From: an uncultured Oscillospiraceae bacterium
Lineage (GTDB): Bacteria > Bacillota > Clostridia > Oscillospirales > Ruminococcaceae
Assembly: GCA_949291395.1 (NCBI GenBank)
Contig: CASEVW010000041.1
Coordinates: 1-32,343 of the forward strand
DNA: 32,343 bases
Direction of reading: 5' to 3'
Position 1 is the first letter of the stretch. Each line of letters begins with the position of its first letter. Positions 14,723 to 21,871 of the stretch are shown in pieces. The notes beneath the pieces are model-generated. The model was not told the origin of the DNA. It saw only the letters and a program-made list of their open reading frames with translations, and did no database searches. The translations under genes and the position numbers were made by a program.

Positions 14723-16045
14723 TTAGAAGCCGCGCATGCGGCGGCCAAAGGCTTTGGGATTCTTTTTCATCTGCTTCATCACCTTCTGCATCATTTCAAA
14801 CTGACGCAGCAGCTTGTTCACCTCTTCCACGCTGGTGCCGCTGCCGGCGGCGATGCGGCGCTTGCGCTTGGGGTTGATGATGCTGGGCTTCTCCCGCTCG
14901 GCGGGGGTCATGCTGTAGATGATGGCCTCGATGCGAACGAACACCTTTTCGTCGATGTCGTCCGGATTGATCTTGTTGCCGCCGGGCAGCATGGACACAA
15001 GGCTTGCCACGCCGCCCATCTTTTTCATCTGGGCCAGCTGGTCCAGCATGTCGTTCATGTCGAACTTATTTTCCATCAGCCGTTTGGCGGCTTCGGCGGC
15101 TTTTTTCTCGTCCTGGGCGTCCTGGGCTTTCTCGATGAGGGTGAGCACGTCGCCCATGCCCAAAATGCGGCTGGCCATGCGGCCGGGGTGGAACACTTCC
15201 AGGTCGTCCAGCTTTTCGCCGGTGCCCTGGAACTTGATGGGTTTGCCGGTGACGGCCTTTACGCTGAGGGCAGCGCCGCCCCGGGTGTCGCCGTCGGTCT
15301 TGGTGAGGATGATGCCGTCCACGGCCACCGCCTCGTTGAAGGCTTTGGCCACGTTCACGGCATCCTGGCCGGCCATTGCGTCCACCACCAGCAGCACCTC
15401 GTCCACGGTGACGGCCTCTTTGATGCGGCCCAGCTCATCCATCAGCTCCTGATCCACGTGCAGACGGCCCGCGGTATCCAGGATGACAATGTCGTTGCCG
15501 TAGTCCTTGGCGTGGGCCACCGCCTTTTTGGCGATGATCTCCGGCTTTTCGGTGCCCATGGTGAACACCGGCACGCCGGCCTGCTTGCCCACCACTTGCA
15601 GCTGGTCGATGGCGGCGGGGCGGTAGATGTCACAGGCCACCAACAGGGGGCGGTGCCCCTGTTTCAAAAACCACTTGCCCAGTTTGGCGGCGTGGGTGGT
15701 CTTACCATTGCCCTGCAGGCCGCAGAGCATCAGCACCGTGGGCGGCTTGGACTTGATGTGTACCCGGGCCGCCTCGTCGCCGCCCATCAGCTGGGTCAGC
15801 TCCTCGTTGACGATCTTGATGACCTGCTGGGCGGGGGTCAGGCTTTCCATGACCTCCTGGCCCATGGCCCGCTCGGTCACGCCCGCGATAAACTCTTTGG
15901 CTACCTTGTAGTTAACATCGGCTTCCAGCAGGGCGGTGCGCACCTCACGCATGGCGGCCTTGATGTCCGCCTCGGTGAGCTTGCCTTTGCCCCGCAGCCG
16001 TTTGAACACGCCGGAAAGCCGCTCGGAAAGAGATTCAAACGCCAT
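14723..16045 (-). CDS. ffh: Signal recognition particle GTPase Ffh
   Basis: Ffh binds SRP RNA and nascent signal sequences and delivers ribosomes to FtsY. The 440-residue protein has an N domain (residues 1-100), the G domain with P-loop GLQGNGKTT (109-117), DTAGRLHVD, TKTDGDTRGG and the closing loop GTGEKLDDLEVF. The methionine-rich M domain contains FDMNDMLDQLAQMKKMGG and the RNA-binding SxxPxxRxRIAxGSG-like segment (IINPKRKRRIAAGSGTS). The C-terminus ends MKQMKKNPKAFGRRMRGF. Length is normal. It follows ylxM by 48 nt. The P-loop has Asn where most Ffh proteins have Ser (GNGKTT versus GSGKTT), a mild variant. Confidence 0.97.
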   Translation of the reverse strand: MAFESLSERLSGVFKRLRGKGKLTEADIKAAMREVRTALLEADVNYKVAKEFIAGVTERAMGQEVMESLTPAQQVIKIVNEELTQLMGGDEAARVHIKSKPPTVLMLCGLQGNGKTTHAAKLGKWFLKQGHRPLLVACDIYRPAAIDQLQVVGKQAGVPVFTMGTEKPEIIAKKAVAHAKDYGNDIVILDTAGRLHVDQELMDELGRIKEAVTVDEVLLVVDAMAGQDAVNVAKAFNEAVAVDGIILTKTDGDTRGGAALSVKAVTGKPIKFQGTGEKLDDLEVFHPGRMASRILGMGDVLTLIEKAQDAQDEKKAAEAAKRLMENKFDMNDMLDQLAQMKKMGGVASLVSMLPGGNKINPDDIDEKVFVRIEAIIYSMTPAEREKPSIINPKRKRRIAAGSGTSVEEVNKLLRQFEMMQKVMKQMKKNPKAFGRRMRGF

Positions 16046-16093
16046 GTGTTGGGTGTCCTTTCTGGTATTGAAGCGTCAGCCGGGGCGATGCCC

Positions 16094-16459
16094 TTACTCG
16101 CTGATCTGCTCGATGATCTCCAGCATCTGGTGCGCGGCCGTTTCCACCTTGGCGTTGGGCGCATAGCTGTTGGAATTGTAAAACTGGATGTCTTTGGCAA
16201 GGCCCTCCAGCCGGGCGATGCCCTGCTGCACGGTGCGGTAGCGCCCCGCAAAGCCGACCTTTTCTTCCAGATCCAGAAGAATGCCCTCGCCTCGCTTGAT
16301 GGCGTCCCGCACGCCCTGCCGGGTGATGCCGAAATTGTCGGCGATCTCAGCCAGGGAAAGGTCGTTGTTGTAGTACTGTTCCATCACTTCCCGCTGTTTT
16401 TCGGTGAGCACGTCGCCGTAAAAATCCAGCAGAAAGGAGATCTCCAGATTCTTCGCCAC
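16094..16459 (-). CDS. ylxM: YlxM/p13-like helix-turn-helix protein
   Basis: YlxM is a small helix-turn-helix protein encoded next to ffh in Firmicutes and thought to assist the SRP pathway. The 121-residue product contains FLLDFYGDVLTEKQREVMEQYY, DLSLAEIADNFGITRQGVRDAIKRGE (sigma-70 region 4-like HTH) and a helical tail. A GTG start at 16459 is chosen because GGAGGG lies 9 nt upstream and because the family begins at this point (K-N-x-x-x-x-F-L-x-D-F-Y). Longer in-frame starts reach 16552 but would overlap the promoter. It is the first gene of the ylxM-ffh-rpsP-khpA-rimM-trmD transcript. Confidence 0.9.
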   Translation of the reverse strand: MAKNLEISFLLDFYGDVLTEKQREVMEQYYNNDLSLAEIADNFGITRQGVRDAIKRGEGILLDLEEKVGFAGRYRTVQQGIARLEGLAKDIQFYNSNSYAPNAKVETAAHQMLEIIEQISE

Positions 16460-16507
16460 CCGAACGTTCCCTCCCTCGGCCCTGGCTGTAAAGTGTTTTG
16501 CCTTTTC

Positions 16508-16527
16508 GTAAAGCGTTTTCGCTTTAC
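16508..16527 (-). other. Perfect stem-loop at the 5' end of the ylxM-ffh transcript
   Basis: GTAAAGCG (16508-16515) and CGCTTTAC (16520-16527) form a perfect 8-bp stem with a TTTT loop on the plus strand. The predicted transcription start is about 16529, so the RNA would begin with this hairpin. It could be a 5' stabilising stem-loop or an operator. A partial repeat, GTAAAGTGTTTT, lies next to it at about 16488-16499. Confidence 0.65.
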
Positions 16528-16535
16528 AATTCGCT

Positions 16536-16565
16536 ATTATAACAGAGGCCAAAAGCCCCTGTCAA
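16536..16565 (-). promoter_or_regulatory. Promoter of the ylxM-ffh-rpsP operon
   Basis: On the minus strand a consensus TTGACA (16560-16565) and a consensus TATAAT (16536-16541) are 18 bp apart. This is the best-matching promoter in the window, consistent with a housekeeping operon. Confidence 0.88.
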
Positions 16566-16615
16566 GGGGTGTTTTGCCAAAACCCGTAGAAAAAAGCACA
16601 CTTTTTCCGCTATGC

Positions 16616-16644
16616 ATGACTTTGCCGTCCGCTCGTGTTACAAT
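16616..16644 (+). promoter_or_regulatory. Promoter of the cysteine-synthase-like gene and greA
   Basis: ATGACT (16616-16621) and TACAAT (16639-16644) are 17 bp apart. The start would fall near 16651, directly before a CGGCAG/CTGCCG stem-loop (16653-16677). It diverges from the ylxM promoter. Confidence 0.6.
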
Positions 16645-16715
16645 AGAAAAAACGGCAGTGCCCGCCGTGCCCTGCCGGCTCCCCTTTTATAGATAAGGAA
16701 AGGCAGGTGCGTCTT

Positions 16716-17625
16716 ATGTCCCAGACCGTCCAGCGTTATTCCAGCCAGCTCACCCGCTGCCCCGTGGTGGAGCTGAGCGGCTATGCCGCCCGCCACCAGC
16801 TCACCGGCCGCCTGTACGCCTGCCTTTCCTTTGACGGCCCCACCGGCACCGGCAAGGATGCCCTGGCCGACGCCATGATCGACCTGGCCAGCCGCCGGGG
16901 CGACTTGCAGCCGGGCCAGCCCGTGGTGGAGACCGGGGCCGGTGCCTTTGCCGCCGCCCTGGCCATCGCCTGCGCCCGCACCGGCCACCCCCTCACCCTG
17001 ATCACGCCGCCGGGCATGGAGCTTTCTCGTGAGCGGTTTTTACAAGAACTAGGGGCACGGCTGCGCCCCTGCTACGAGCGGCCCCACGGCCAGCCGGGCA
17101 TGGACATTCTGGCCCGCCGCCTGGCCCAGGAACAGGGCGCTTACTACATGAACTATCTTGCCAGCGACGACAACCCGGAATATCACCGGCGGGTCACCGG
17201 CCCGGCCATCCTGCAGGCCACCGACGGCGGCGACGGCATCGACGCCATCCTGGCCGGGGTGGGCAGCGGGGGCACCATTACCGGGGTGGGCGAACACGTC
17301 AAGGCCTGGACTGACCACATTCGCATGGTGGCGGTGGAGCCCTATGAGTGCCAGGCCATCGGGGGGCGGCTTCCTGGGGCCCCACGGCATCCCCAACATC
17401 GGCTTTGGCTTTGTGCCGGAAAACTATAACCCCTATGTGGTGGACCTGGTGATGGCGGTGGCCACCGGCGAGGCGGTGCAGGCCGCCAGGGACGTACTGC
17501 TCACCGACGGCATCCCCGCCGGGCCCAGCGCCGGGGCGGCTTTGTACGCCGCCCGCCAGCTGCTGGAGCGGGGCAAGAGCCGCAGCGCCCTGTGCATCTT
17601 CCAAAGCCGGCAAATTTACGCTTAG
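16716..17625 (+). pseudogene. Frameshifted, divergent cysteine-synthase (PALP) family gene
   Basis: The reading frame matches PLP-dependent fold-type II enzymes such as CysK/CysM, but it breaks at a run of six G (17361-17366). Removing one G restores IGGGFLGPHGIPNIGFGFVPENY and a 302-residue protein of normal CysK length. The PLP lysine is probably Lys47 (GPTGTGKDALADAMI), and the phosphate loop GVGSGGTITG is intact. The substrate loop TSGNTG is replaced by TGAGAF, so ordinary O-acetylserine sulfhydrylase activity is doubtful even in the repaired protein. As sequenced, the product would lose its C-terminal quarter. The cause may be a true mutation, slippage in the G-run, or a sequencing error. 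The start at 16716 follows AGGT at 7 nt. It precedes greA by 27 nt. Confidence 0.8.
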
Positions 17626-17652
17626 CTTTTCCCGAAAGGACTGTTTTTCACT

Positions 17653-18156
17653 ATGTACGACGAACTCACCGAGGTAGACATTCAAAAAATGCAGGAGGAG
17701 ATCGACCACCGCATCCTGGTGGTGCGGCCCCAGTGCCTGGAGGACGTGAAGATCGCCCGCTCCTATGGCGATCTGAGCGAAAACTTTGAATACAAGGAGG
17801 CCAAGCGGCAGAAAAACCGCAACGAGAGCCGCATCCGCTACTTGCAGCGGATGATCAAGACCGCCAAGGTGGTGAAGGCGGACCACGCCGAGGGGGCGGT
17901 GGGCCTGTTCGACAAGGTGACCCTCTGGCTGCCGGAGGACGAGGAGGAGATGACCGTCAAGCTGGTGACTACCCTGCGGGTGAACGCGGACGACGGCCTC
18001 ATCAGCCGGGAATCGCCCTTAGGCCGGGCCATCTTTGGCCGCAAGGCGGGCGAAACGGTGCAGGTGGAGGTGCGTCCCGGCGTCAGCTACCCGGTGACCA
18101 TCCGGGCCATCCAGCCCAGCGACGACGACGCTTCCCTGCCCATCAGCCAATATTGA
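17653..18156 (+). CDS. greA: GreA/GreB-family transcription factor
   Basis: Gre factors enter the RNA polymerase secondary channel and stimulate cleavage of backtracked RNA. The 167-residue protein has the N-terminal coiled coil with the acidic tip ARSYGDLSENFEYKEAK (Asp40 and Glu43 equivalent to the catalytic tip residues). The C-terminal FKBP-like domain contains ISRESPLGRAIFGRKAGETVQVEV. The overall length is slightly above the usual 158 because of a C-terminal extension (SDDDASLPISQY). It follows the cysteine-synthase-like gene on the same strand and ends at a strong bidirectional terminator. An additional, more typical GreA may exist elsewhere in the genome. Confidence 0.92.
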   Translation: MYDELTEVDIQKMQEEIDHRILVVRPQCLEDVKIARSYGDLSENFEYKEAKRQKNRNESRIRYLQRMIKTAKVVKADHAEGAVGLFDKVTLWLPEDEEEMTVKLVTTLRVNADDGLISRESPLGRAIFGRKAGETVQVEVRPGVSYPVTIRAIQPSDDDASLPISQY

Positions 18157-18174
18157 GCCTTCTTTCGTTTTACC

Positions 18175-18209
18175 AAAAAGAGCGTGCGAAAAAACCGCAC
18201 GCTCTTTTT
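18175..18209. terminator. Bidirectional terminator between greA and the P-type ATPase gene
   Basis: AAAAAGAGCGTGCG (18175-18188) and CGCACGCTCTTTTT (18196-18209) form a perfect 14-bp stem with A and T runs on both sides, so it works for both convergent genes. Confidence 0.94.
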
Positions 18210-18253
18210 ATTTGATATTGCTGATATTGCGATCTTGCCAGACGGCGGCAGGA

Positions 18254-20866
18254 TCACTTGCCCCGGATCAGGCGGCCCAGCTGGATCAGCAGGGTGGGCG
18301 CAAAGGCCAGGCCCAGGATCTGCAGGTACTGGATGCCGGTGAGGGGGGTCACCATAAACAGGCCCTCCAGCGGGGGGATGAACAGCACCGCCGCCAGCAG
18401 CAGCAGGCCGCCAGCAAAGGCCATCAGGGTGTACTTGTTGGTGGTGAAGCCCAGCTTGAAGATGGACTCCCGGCCGCGGCAGTTGAAGCCGTGGAACAGG
18501 CGGGCCAAGGTCAGGGTCGCAAAAGCCATGGTGCTGGCCATGGCGGCGCCGCCGGCGCTGTAGCCCAGGTAGAAGGCGGTCATGGAAGCAATGGCGATCA
18601 GCGCGCCCTGCCACAGGATCTTCAGCATCAGGGGCTTATCCAGAATGGAAGCCTTGGGATCGCGGGGCTTGTCGTCCAGCAGGCCCTTGCGGGCGGGCTC
18701 CATGCCCAGGGCGATGGCGGGCAGGCTGTCGGTGAGCAGGTTGATGAACAGCAGGTGTACCGGCTGGAAGGGCACCGGCAGCGCCATCACCGAAGCGTAC
18801 AGCACCGCCAGGATGCCGGCCATGTTGCCGGACAGCAGGAACTGGATGGCGTTCTTGATGTTGGCGTACACGCCGCGGCCGTTCACAACGGCCTTTACGA
18901 TGGTGGCAAAGTTGTCGTCCGCCAGGATCATGGCGGCGGCGTCCTTGCTCACCTCGGTGCCGGTGATGCCCATGGCCACGCCCACGTCCGCCTTTTTCAG
19001 GGCCGGGGCGTCGTTCACGCCGTCGCCGGTCATGGCGGCGATGCAGCCGCGGCGCTGCCAGGCGGAAACGATGCGGATCTTGTGCTCGGGGGATACACGG
19101 GCGTACACCGAGATGTGGGGCAGCTTTTCGTCCAGCTCGGCATCGGTCATGCCGTCCAGCTCCACGCCGTCCATGGCGATGTCGCCCTCTTCAAAGATGC
19201 CGATCTGCTTGGCGATGGCAGTGGCGGTGACCTTGTGGTCGCCGGTGATCATCACGGTGCGGATGCCGCCCCGCTTTGCGTCGGCCACGGCCAGCTTGCT
19301 CTCCTCACGGGGCGGGTCGATCATGGACACCAGGCCCACGAAGGTGAAGCCGTTCTCGTCCTCCAGGGTCAGCTCCCGCTCGGCGTCCATCTCCCGGTAG
19401 GCAAAGGCCAGCACCCGCAGGCCGCCCTCGGAGAATTCCTGGTTGGTCTTCTCAATGTCTTTTTTCAGCTCGTCGGTGAGGGGCACCGGGCCCTCGCTGG
19501 TCAAAAGGTGGGTGGAGCGGGCCAGCAGCACGTCCATGGCGCCCTTGGTCAGCAGCACCAGCTTGCCGTTCAGGCGGTGCAGGGTGCTCATCAGCTTGCG
19601 GTCAGAGTCAAAGGCCAGCTCGCCCAAACGGGGGTAGCGGCTGCGCTGGGTGGAAGCGTCCACATTGCGCTTTTCGCCCCAGTTCACCAGGGCGATCTCG
19701 GTGGGGTCGCCCACCGAAGCGCCGGTGGCCGGGTCCACGGTGGCGTCGCTGGCCAGCAGGCCGATGTCCATCAGCATCCGCTGGGCCGGGTCGTTCATGT
19801 CGGCTTCCTTGCTTTCCACCAGCTTGCGGTCCGCCCAGATCTTCTGGGTGGTCATCTTGTTCTGGGTCAGGGTGCCGGTCTTATCCGAGCAGATCACCTG
19901 CACGGAACCCAGGCTCTCCACGGCCTTCAGCTCTTTGATGATGGCATTCTGTTTCGCCATCTTCTGGGTGCCCAGGGCCAGCACGATGGTCACGATGCTG
20001 CTCAGCGCCTCGGGGATGGCGGCCACGGCCAGGGCCACGGCGAACAGCAGGGAATCCAGGATGGTCATGTGGCTGCGGAAGATGGACAGGCAGAACACCA
20101 CGGCGCAGATGGCCAGGATGGCCATGGCCAGCTTGCCAGAGAAATCGTCCAGGCTCTTCTGCAGGGGGGTCTTGCGCTGCTGGGTCTGGTTCATCAGCTG
20201 GGCGATGCGGCCCAGCTCGGTGTTCATGCCGGTACCGGTGACCACCATCACGGCGCGGCCGTAGGTGACCAGCGAGCCGGAGAACACCATATTCTTCTGG
20301 TCGCCCAGGGCGGTCTTGCCGCCGGGCAGCACGTCGGCGGTCTTTTCCACCGCCTCGGACTCACCGGTCAGCGAGCTTTCGTTCACCTTCAGGGAGTAGC
20401 ACTCCAGCAAACGGCCGTCGGCCACCACCAGATCGCCCGCTTCCAGGTAGACGATGTCGCCGGGCACCACCTGCGGGCCGGCCACCTCCATGCGCACGCC
20501 GTCCCGCAGGACTTTGGCGCTGGGGGCGGACATGGCCTTCAGGCTTTCCAGGCTTTTTTCCGCTTTCAGATACTGCACCGTGCCCAGCACAGCGTTCAGC
20601 AGCAGCACCGCAAAGATGACGATGGTGCTCTCCACGTTGCCGGAGGCCATCGAGATCAGGGCGGCGGCGATCAGGATGAAGACCAGCAGGTCCTTGAACT
20701 GCTCCAAAAAGATCACAAAGGCGCTCTTCTTTTTGCCCTCCGCCAGCTGGTTGGGGCCGTGCTCTTCCAGCCGCCGGGCGGCTTCCTGTTTCGTCAGGCC
20801 GTCTTTGGTGGCCTGCACCGCGTCCAGCGCCTGCTGGCCGGTTTTGTCAAAATAGGTGTCCGTCAT
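18254..20866 (-). CDS. P2-type cation-transporting ATPase, probable Mn2+/Ca2+ exporter
   Basis: The 870-residue protein is a complete P2-type ATPase: N-terminal cation ATPase domain (GLTKQEAARRLEEHGPN), actuator TGES at 167-170, TM4 motif IPEAL at 284-288, phosphorylated Asp328 in CSDKTGTLTQNKM, hinge MTGDGVNDAPALKKADVG and the P2 C-terminal helices. In TM5 the SERCA pattern NxxE is NMAG, so the site I glutamate is missing. TM6 keeps INLLTD. One remaining ion site is the pattern of SPCA-type pumps, which move Mn2+ as well as Ca2+. The manganese riboswitch directly upstream supports Mn2+ export and detoxification. The ATG at 20866 follows AAGGAGA. The longer frame to 20932 starts within the riboswitch terminator. 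Confidence 0.93.
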   Translation of the reverse strand: MTDTYFDKTGQQALDAVQATKDGLTKQEAARRLEEHGPNQLAEGKKKSAFVIFLEQFKDLLVFILIAAALISMASGNVESTIVIFAVLLLNAVLGTVQYLKAEKSLESLKAMSAPSAKVLRDGVRMEVAGPQVVPGDIVYLEAGDLVVADGRLLECYSLKVNESSLTGESEAVEKTADVLPGGKTALGDQKNMVFSGSLVTYGRAVMVVTGTGMNTELGRIAQLMNQTQQRKTPLQKSLDDFSGKLAMAILAICAVVFCLSIFRSHMTILDSLLFAVALAVAAIPEALSSIVTIVLALGTQKMAKQNAIIKELKAVESLGSVQVICSDKTGTLTQNKMTTQKIWADRKLVESKEADMNDPAQRMLMDIGLLASDATVDPATGASVGDPTEIALVNWGEKRNVDASTQRSRYPRLGELAFDSDRKLMSTLHRLNGKLVLLTKGAMDVLLARSTHLLTSEGPVPLTDELKKDIEKTNQEFSEGGLRVLAFAYREMDAERELTLEDENGFTFVGLVSMIDPPREESKLAVADAKRGGIRTVMITGDHKVTATAIAKQIGIFEEGDIAMDGVELDGMTDAELDEKLPHISVYARVSPEHKIRIVSAWQRRGCIAAMTGDGVNDAPALKKADVGVAMGITGTEVSKDAAAMILADDNFATIVKAVVNGRGVYANIKNAIQFLLSGNMAGILAVLYASVMALPVPFQPVHLLFINLLTDSLPAIALGMEPARKGLLDDKPRDPKASILDKPLMLKILWQGALIAIASMTAFYLGYSAGGAAMASTMAFATLTLARLFHGFNCRGRESIFKLGFTTNKYTLMAFAGGLLLLAAVLFIPPLEGLFMVTPLTGIQYLQILGLAFAPTLLIQLGRLIRGK

Positions 20867-20930
20867 AACTCCATTCTCCTTTTTCTTTTGTTGCCCGTCT
20901 GTTCGGCTCCTCTTTCTGTTTAGTATAAAC

Positions 20931-21070
20931 AAAAAAGACTCCCCGACAGCACGCGCACAAGCGTTACTGTCGAAAAGTCTTGTTACCGACTTGTCAGAAG
21001 CGGCGCATCCTGCCAGGCCCTTTGGGCCGTGATGTTGACAAGATGGCTTGCAACTACTCCCTTTTCAACT
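20931..21070 (-). ncRNA. yybP-ykoY-type manganese riboswitch before the P-type ATPase
   Basis: On the minus strand the conserved elements of this class occur in order: AAAAGGGAGTAG, GTCAACATCACGGCC and AACAAGAC. P1 pairs GAAAAG (21061-21066) with CTTTTC (20972-20977). The 3' strand of P1 overlaps the 5' arm of a terminator (AGACT and GACAG at 20967-20980 with CTGTC and AGTCT at 20936-20949, then TTTTTT). Forming P1 therefore blocks termination. Mn2+ binding is known to turn on genes behind this class by this route. Confidence 0.88.
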
Positions 21071-21076
21071 GCGGCT

Positions 21077-21105
21077 ATTATACCATATTCTAAAAAAGCA
21101 GTCAA
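21077..21105 (-). promoter_or_regulatory. Promoter of riboswitch 1 and the P-type ATPase
   Basis: On the minus strand TTGACT (21100-21105) and TATAAT (21077-21082) are 17 bp apart, starting transcription just before the aptamer. Confidence 0.87.
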
Positions 21106-21149
21106 CGCATTCCGGTATTTTTTTCATTTCGTTCATATTTTGCCGCCTG

Positions 21150-21638
21150 TCAGGAGGTCTCCCCTGCCGGGGCCGGGGCGCCCAGGGCGTGGTTTTCGTG
21201 CCAATGCACCCGCCGGATCTCCTGGAAGCCCTCCTCCTTGCTGGGCACCACCAGGCGGGGCCGCATCAGGGCGATGGCAAAAAAGGGCACGTGCCGTTTG
21301 CGCTGGCTGTCGTTGCGGATGGCCTGGCCGATGCCGGTGTCGATCCACACCGCTACCGTGCGGGTGCCGGGCGGGGCGTCCCGCAGTACCCGCCGCCTTG
21401 CCCTGCGGGAAAGATGCACCGAGTCCACCACCACGTCCCTGCCCTGCTCCAGGCAGGCCCGCATGCGCTGGTTCATCAGCCGGTGCACCCGCCGGTAGCC
21501 TTTCAGGGTCAATTCCTTGCCGAACAGCTCCATGCGGATCTCGTCCGACCCGATATACACCGCCTCGGGCAGCTGGTGTTTGGCCCAGGTGGTCTTGCCC
21601 GCGCCGGAAATGCCCACCATCACATACAAAGTGGCCAT
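21150..21638 (-). CDS. Small P-loop kinase (AAA_33 / polynucleotide-kinase-like)
   Basis: The 162-residue protein starts MATLYVMVGISGAGKTTWA with the Walker A loop GISGAGKTT at 9-17, followed by YIGSDEIRMELFG, a DVVVDSVHLSRRARRRVL lid/Walker B-like segment and a late Arg-rich stretch (RNDSQRKRHVPFFAIALMRPR). This is the layout of small zeta-toxin/PNK-type kinases, whose substrate (nucleic acid end, sugar or other small molecule) cannot be told from the sequence. Its own promoter and a manganese riboswitch precede it, which is unexpected for such a kinase and places it in the manganese response. The ATG at 21638 has GGGGG 8 nt upstream. It is followed by the second riboswitch and the ATPase. 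Confidence 0.82.
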   Translation of the reverse strand: MATLYVMVGISGAGKTTWAKHQLPEAVYIGSDEIRMELFGKELTLKGYRRVHRLMNQRMRACLEQGRDVVVDSVHLSRRARRRVLRDAPPGTRTVAVWIDTGIGQAIRNDSQRKRHVPFFAIALMRPRLVVPSKEEGFQEIRRVHWHENHALGAPAPAGETS

Positions 21639-21679
21639 GGTATCTTCCCCCTTTCCGGGCATTTTTGCGATTTTGGGAT

Positions 21680-21828
21680 AAAAAAAGACTTTCCGACAGC
21701 AGCGGGCATATGCTCCCGCAATGCTGTCGAAAAGTCTTGTTACCGTTTATCAAAAGAGAACGGCGCGCTTCGCCAGGCTGTTGGCCGTGATGTTGACGAA
21801 ACGGCTTGCAACTACTCCCTTTTCAACT
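21680..21828 (-). ncRNA. Second yybP-ykoY-type manganese riboswitch, before the kinase gene
   Basis: This is a close relative of the copy at 20931-21070. On the minus strand it shares AAAAGGGAGTAGTTGCAAGCC-type P1/loop sequence, CGTCAACATCACGGCC and GGTAACAAGACTTTTCGACAG-type 3' sequence (each given in part). P1 is GAAAAG (21819-21824) with CTTTTC (21729-21734). The terminator pairs AGACT (21686-21690) with AGTCT (21733-21737) and GACAGC (21695-21700) with GCTGTC (21723-21728), followed by a run of seven T. The middle helices differ between the two copies while the conserved loops are the same, as expected for two functional aptamers. Confidence 0.88.
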
Positions 21829-21834
21829 ATAACT

Positions 21835-21863
21835 ACTATAGCATGTTTTCGGCGCGCCGTCAA
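21835..21863 (-). promoter_or_regulatory. Promoter of riboswitch 2 and the kinase
   Basis: On the minus strand TTGACG (21858-21863) and TATAGT (21835-21840) are 17 bp apart. The -35 box lies right after the stop codon of the MFS gene, and no terminator is seen between them, so read-through from the MFS gene into the riboswitch is possible. Confidence 0.78.
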
Positions 21864-21871
21864 TCCGGTTT

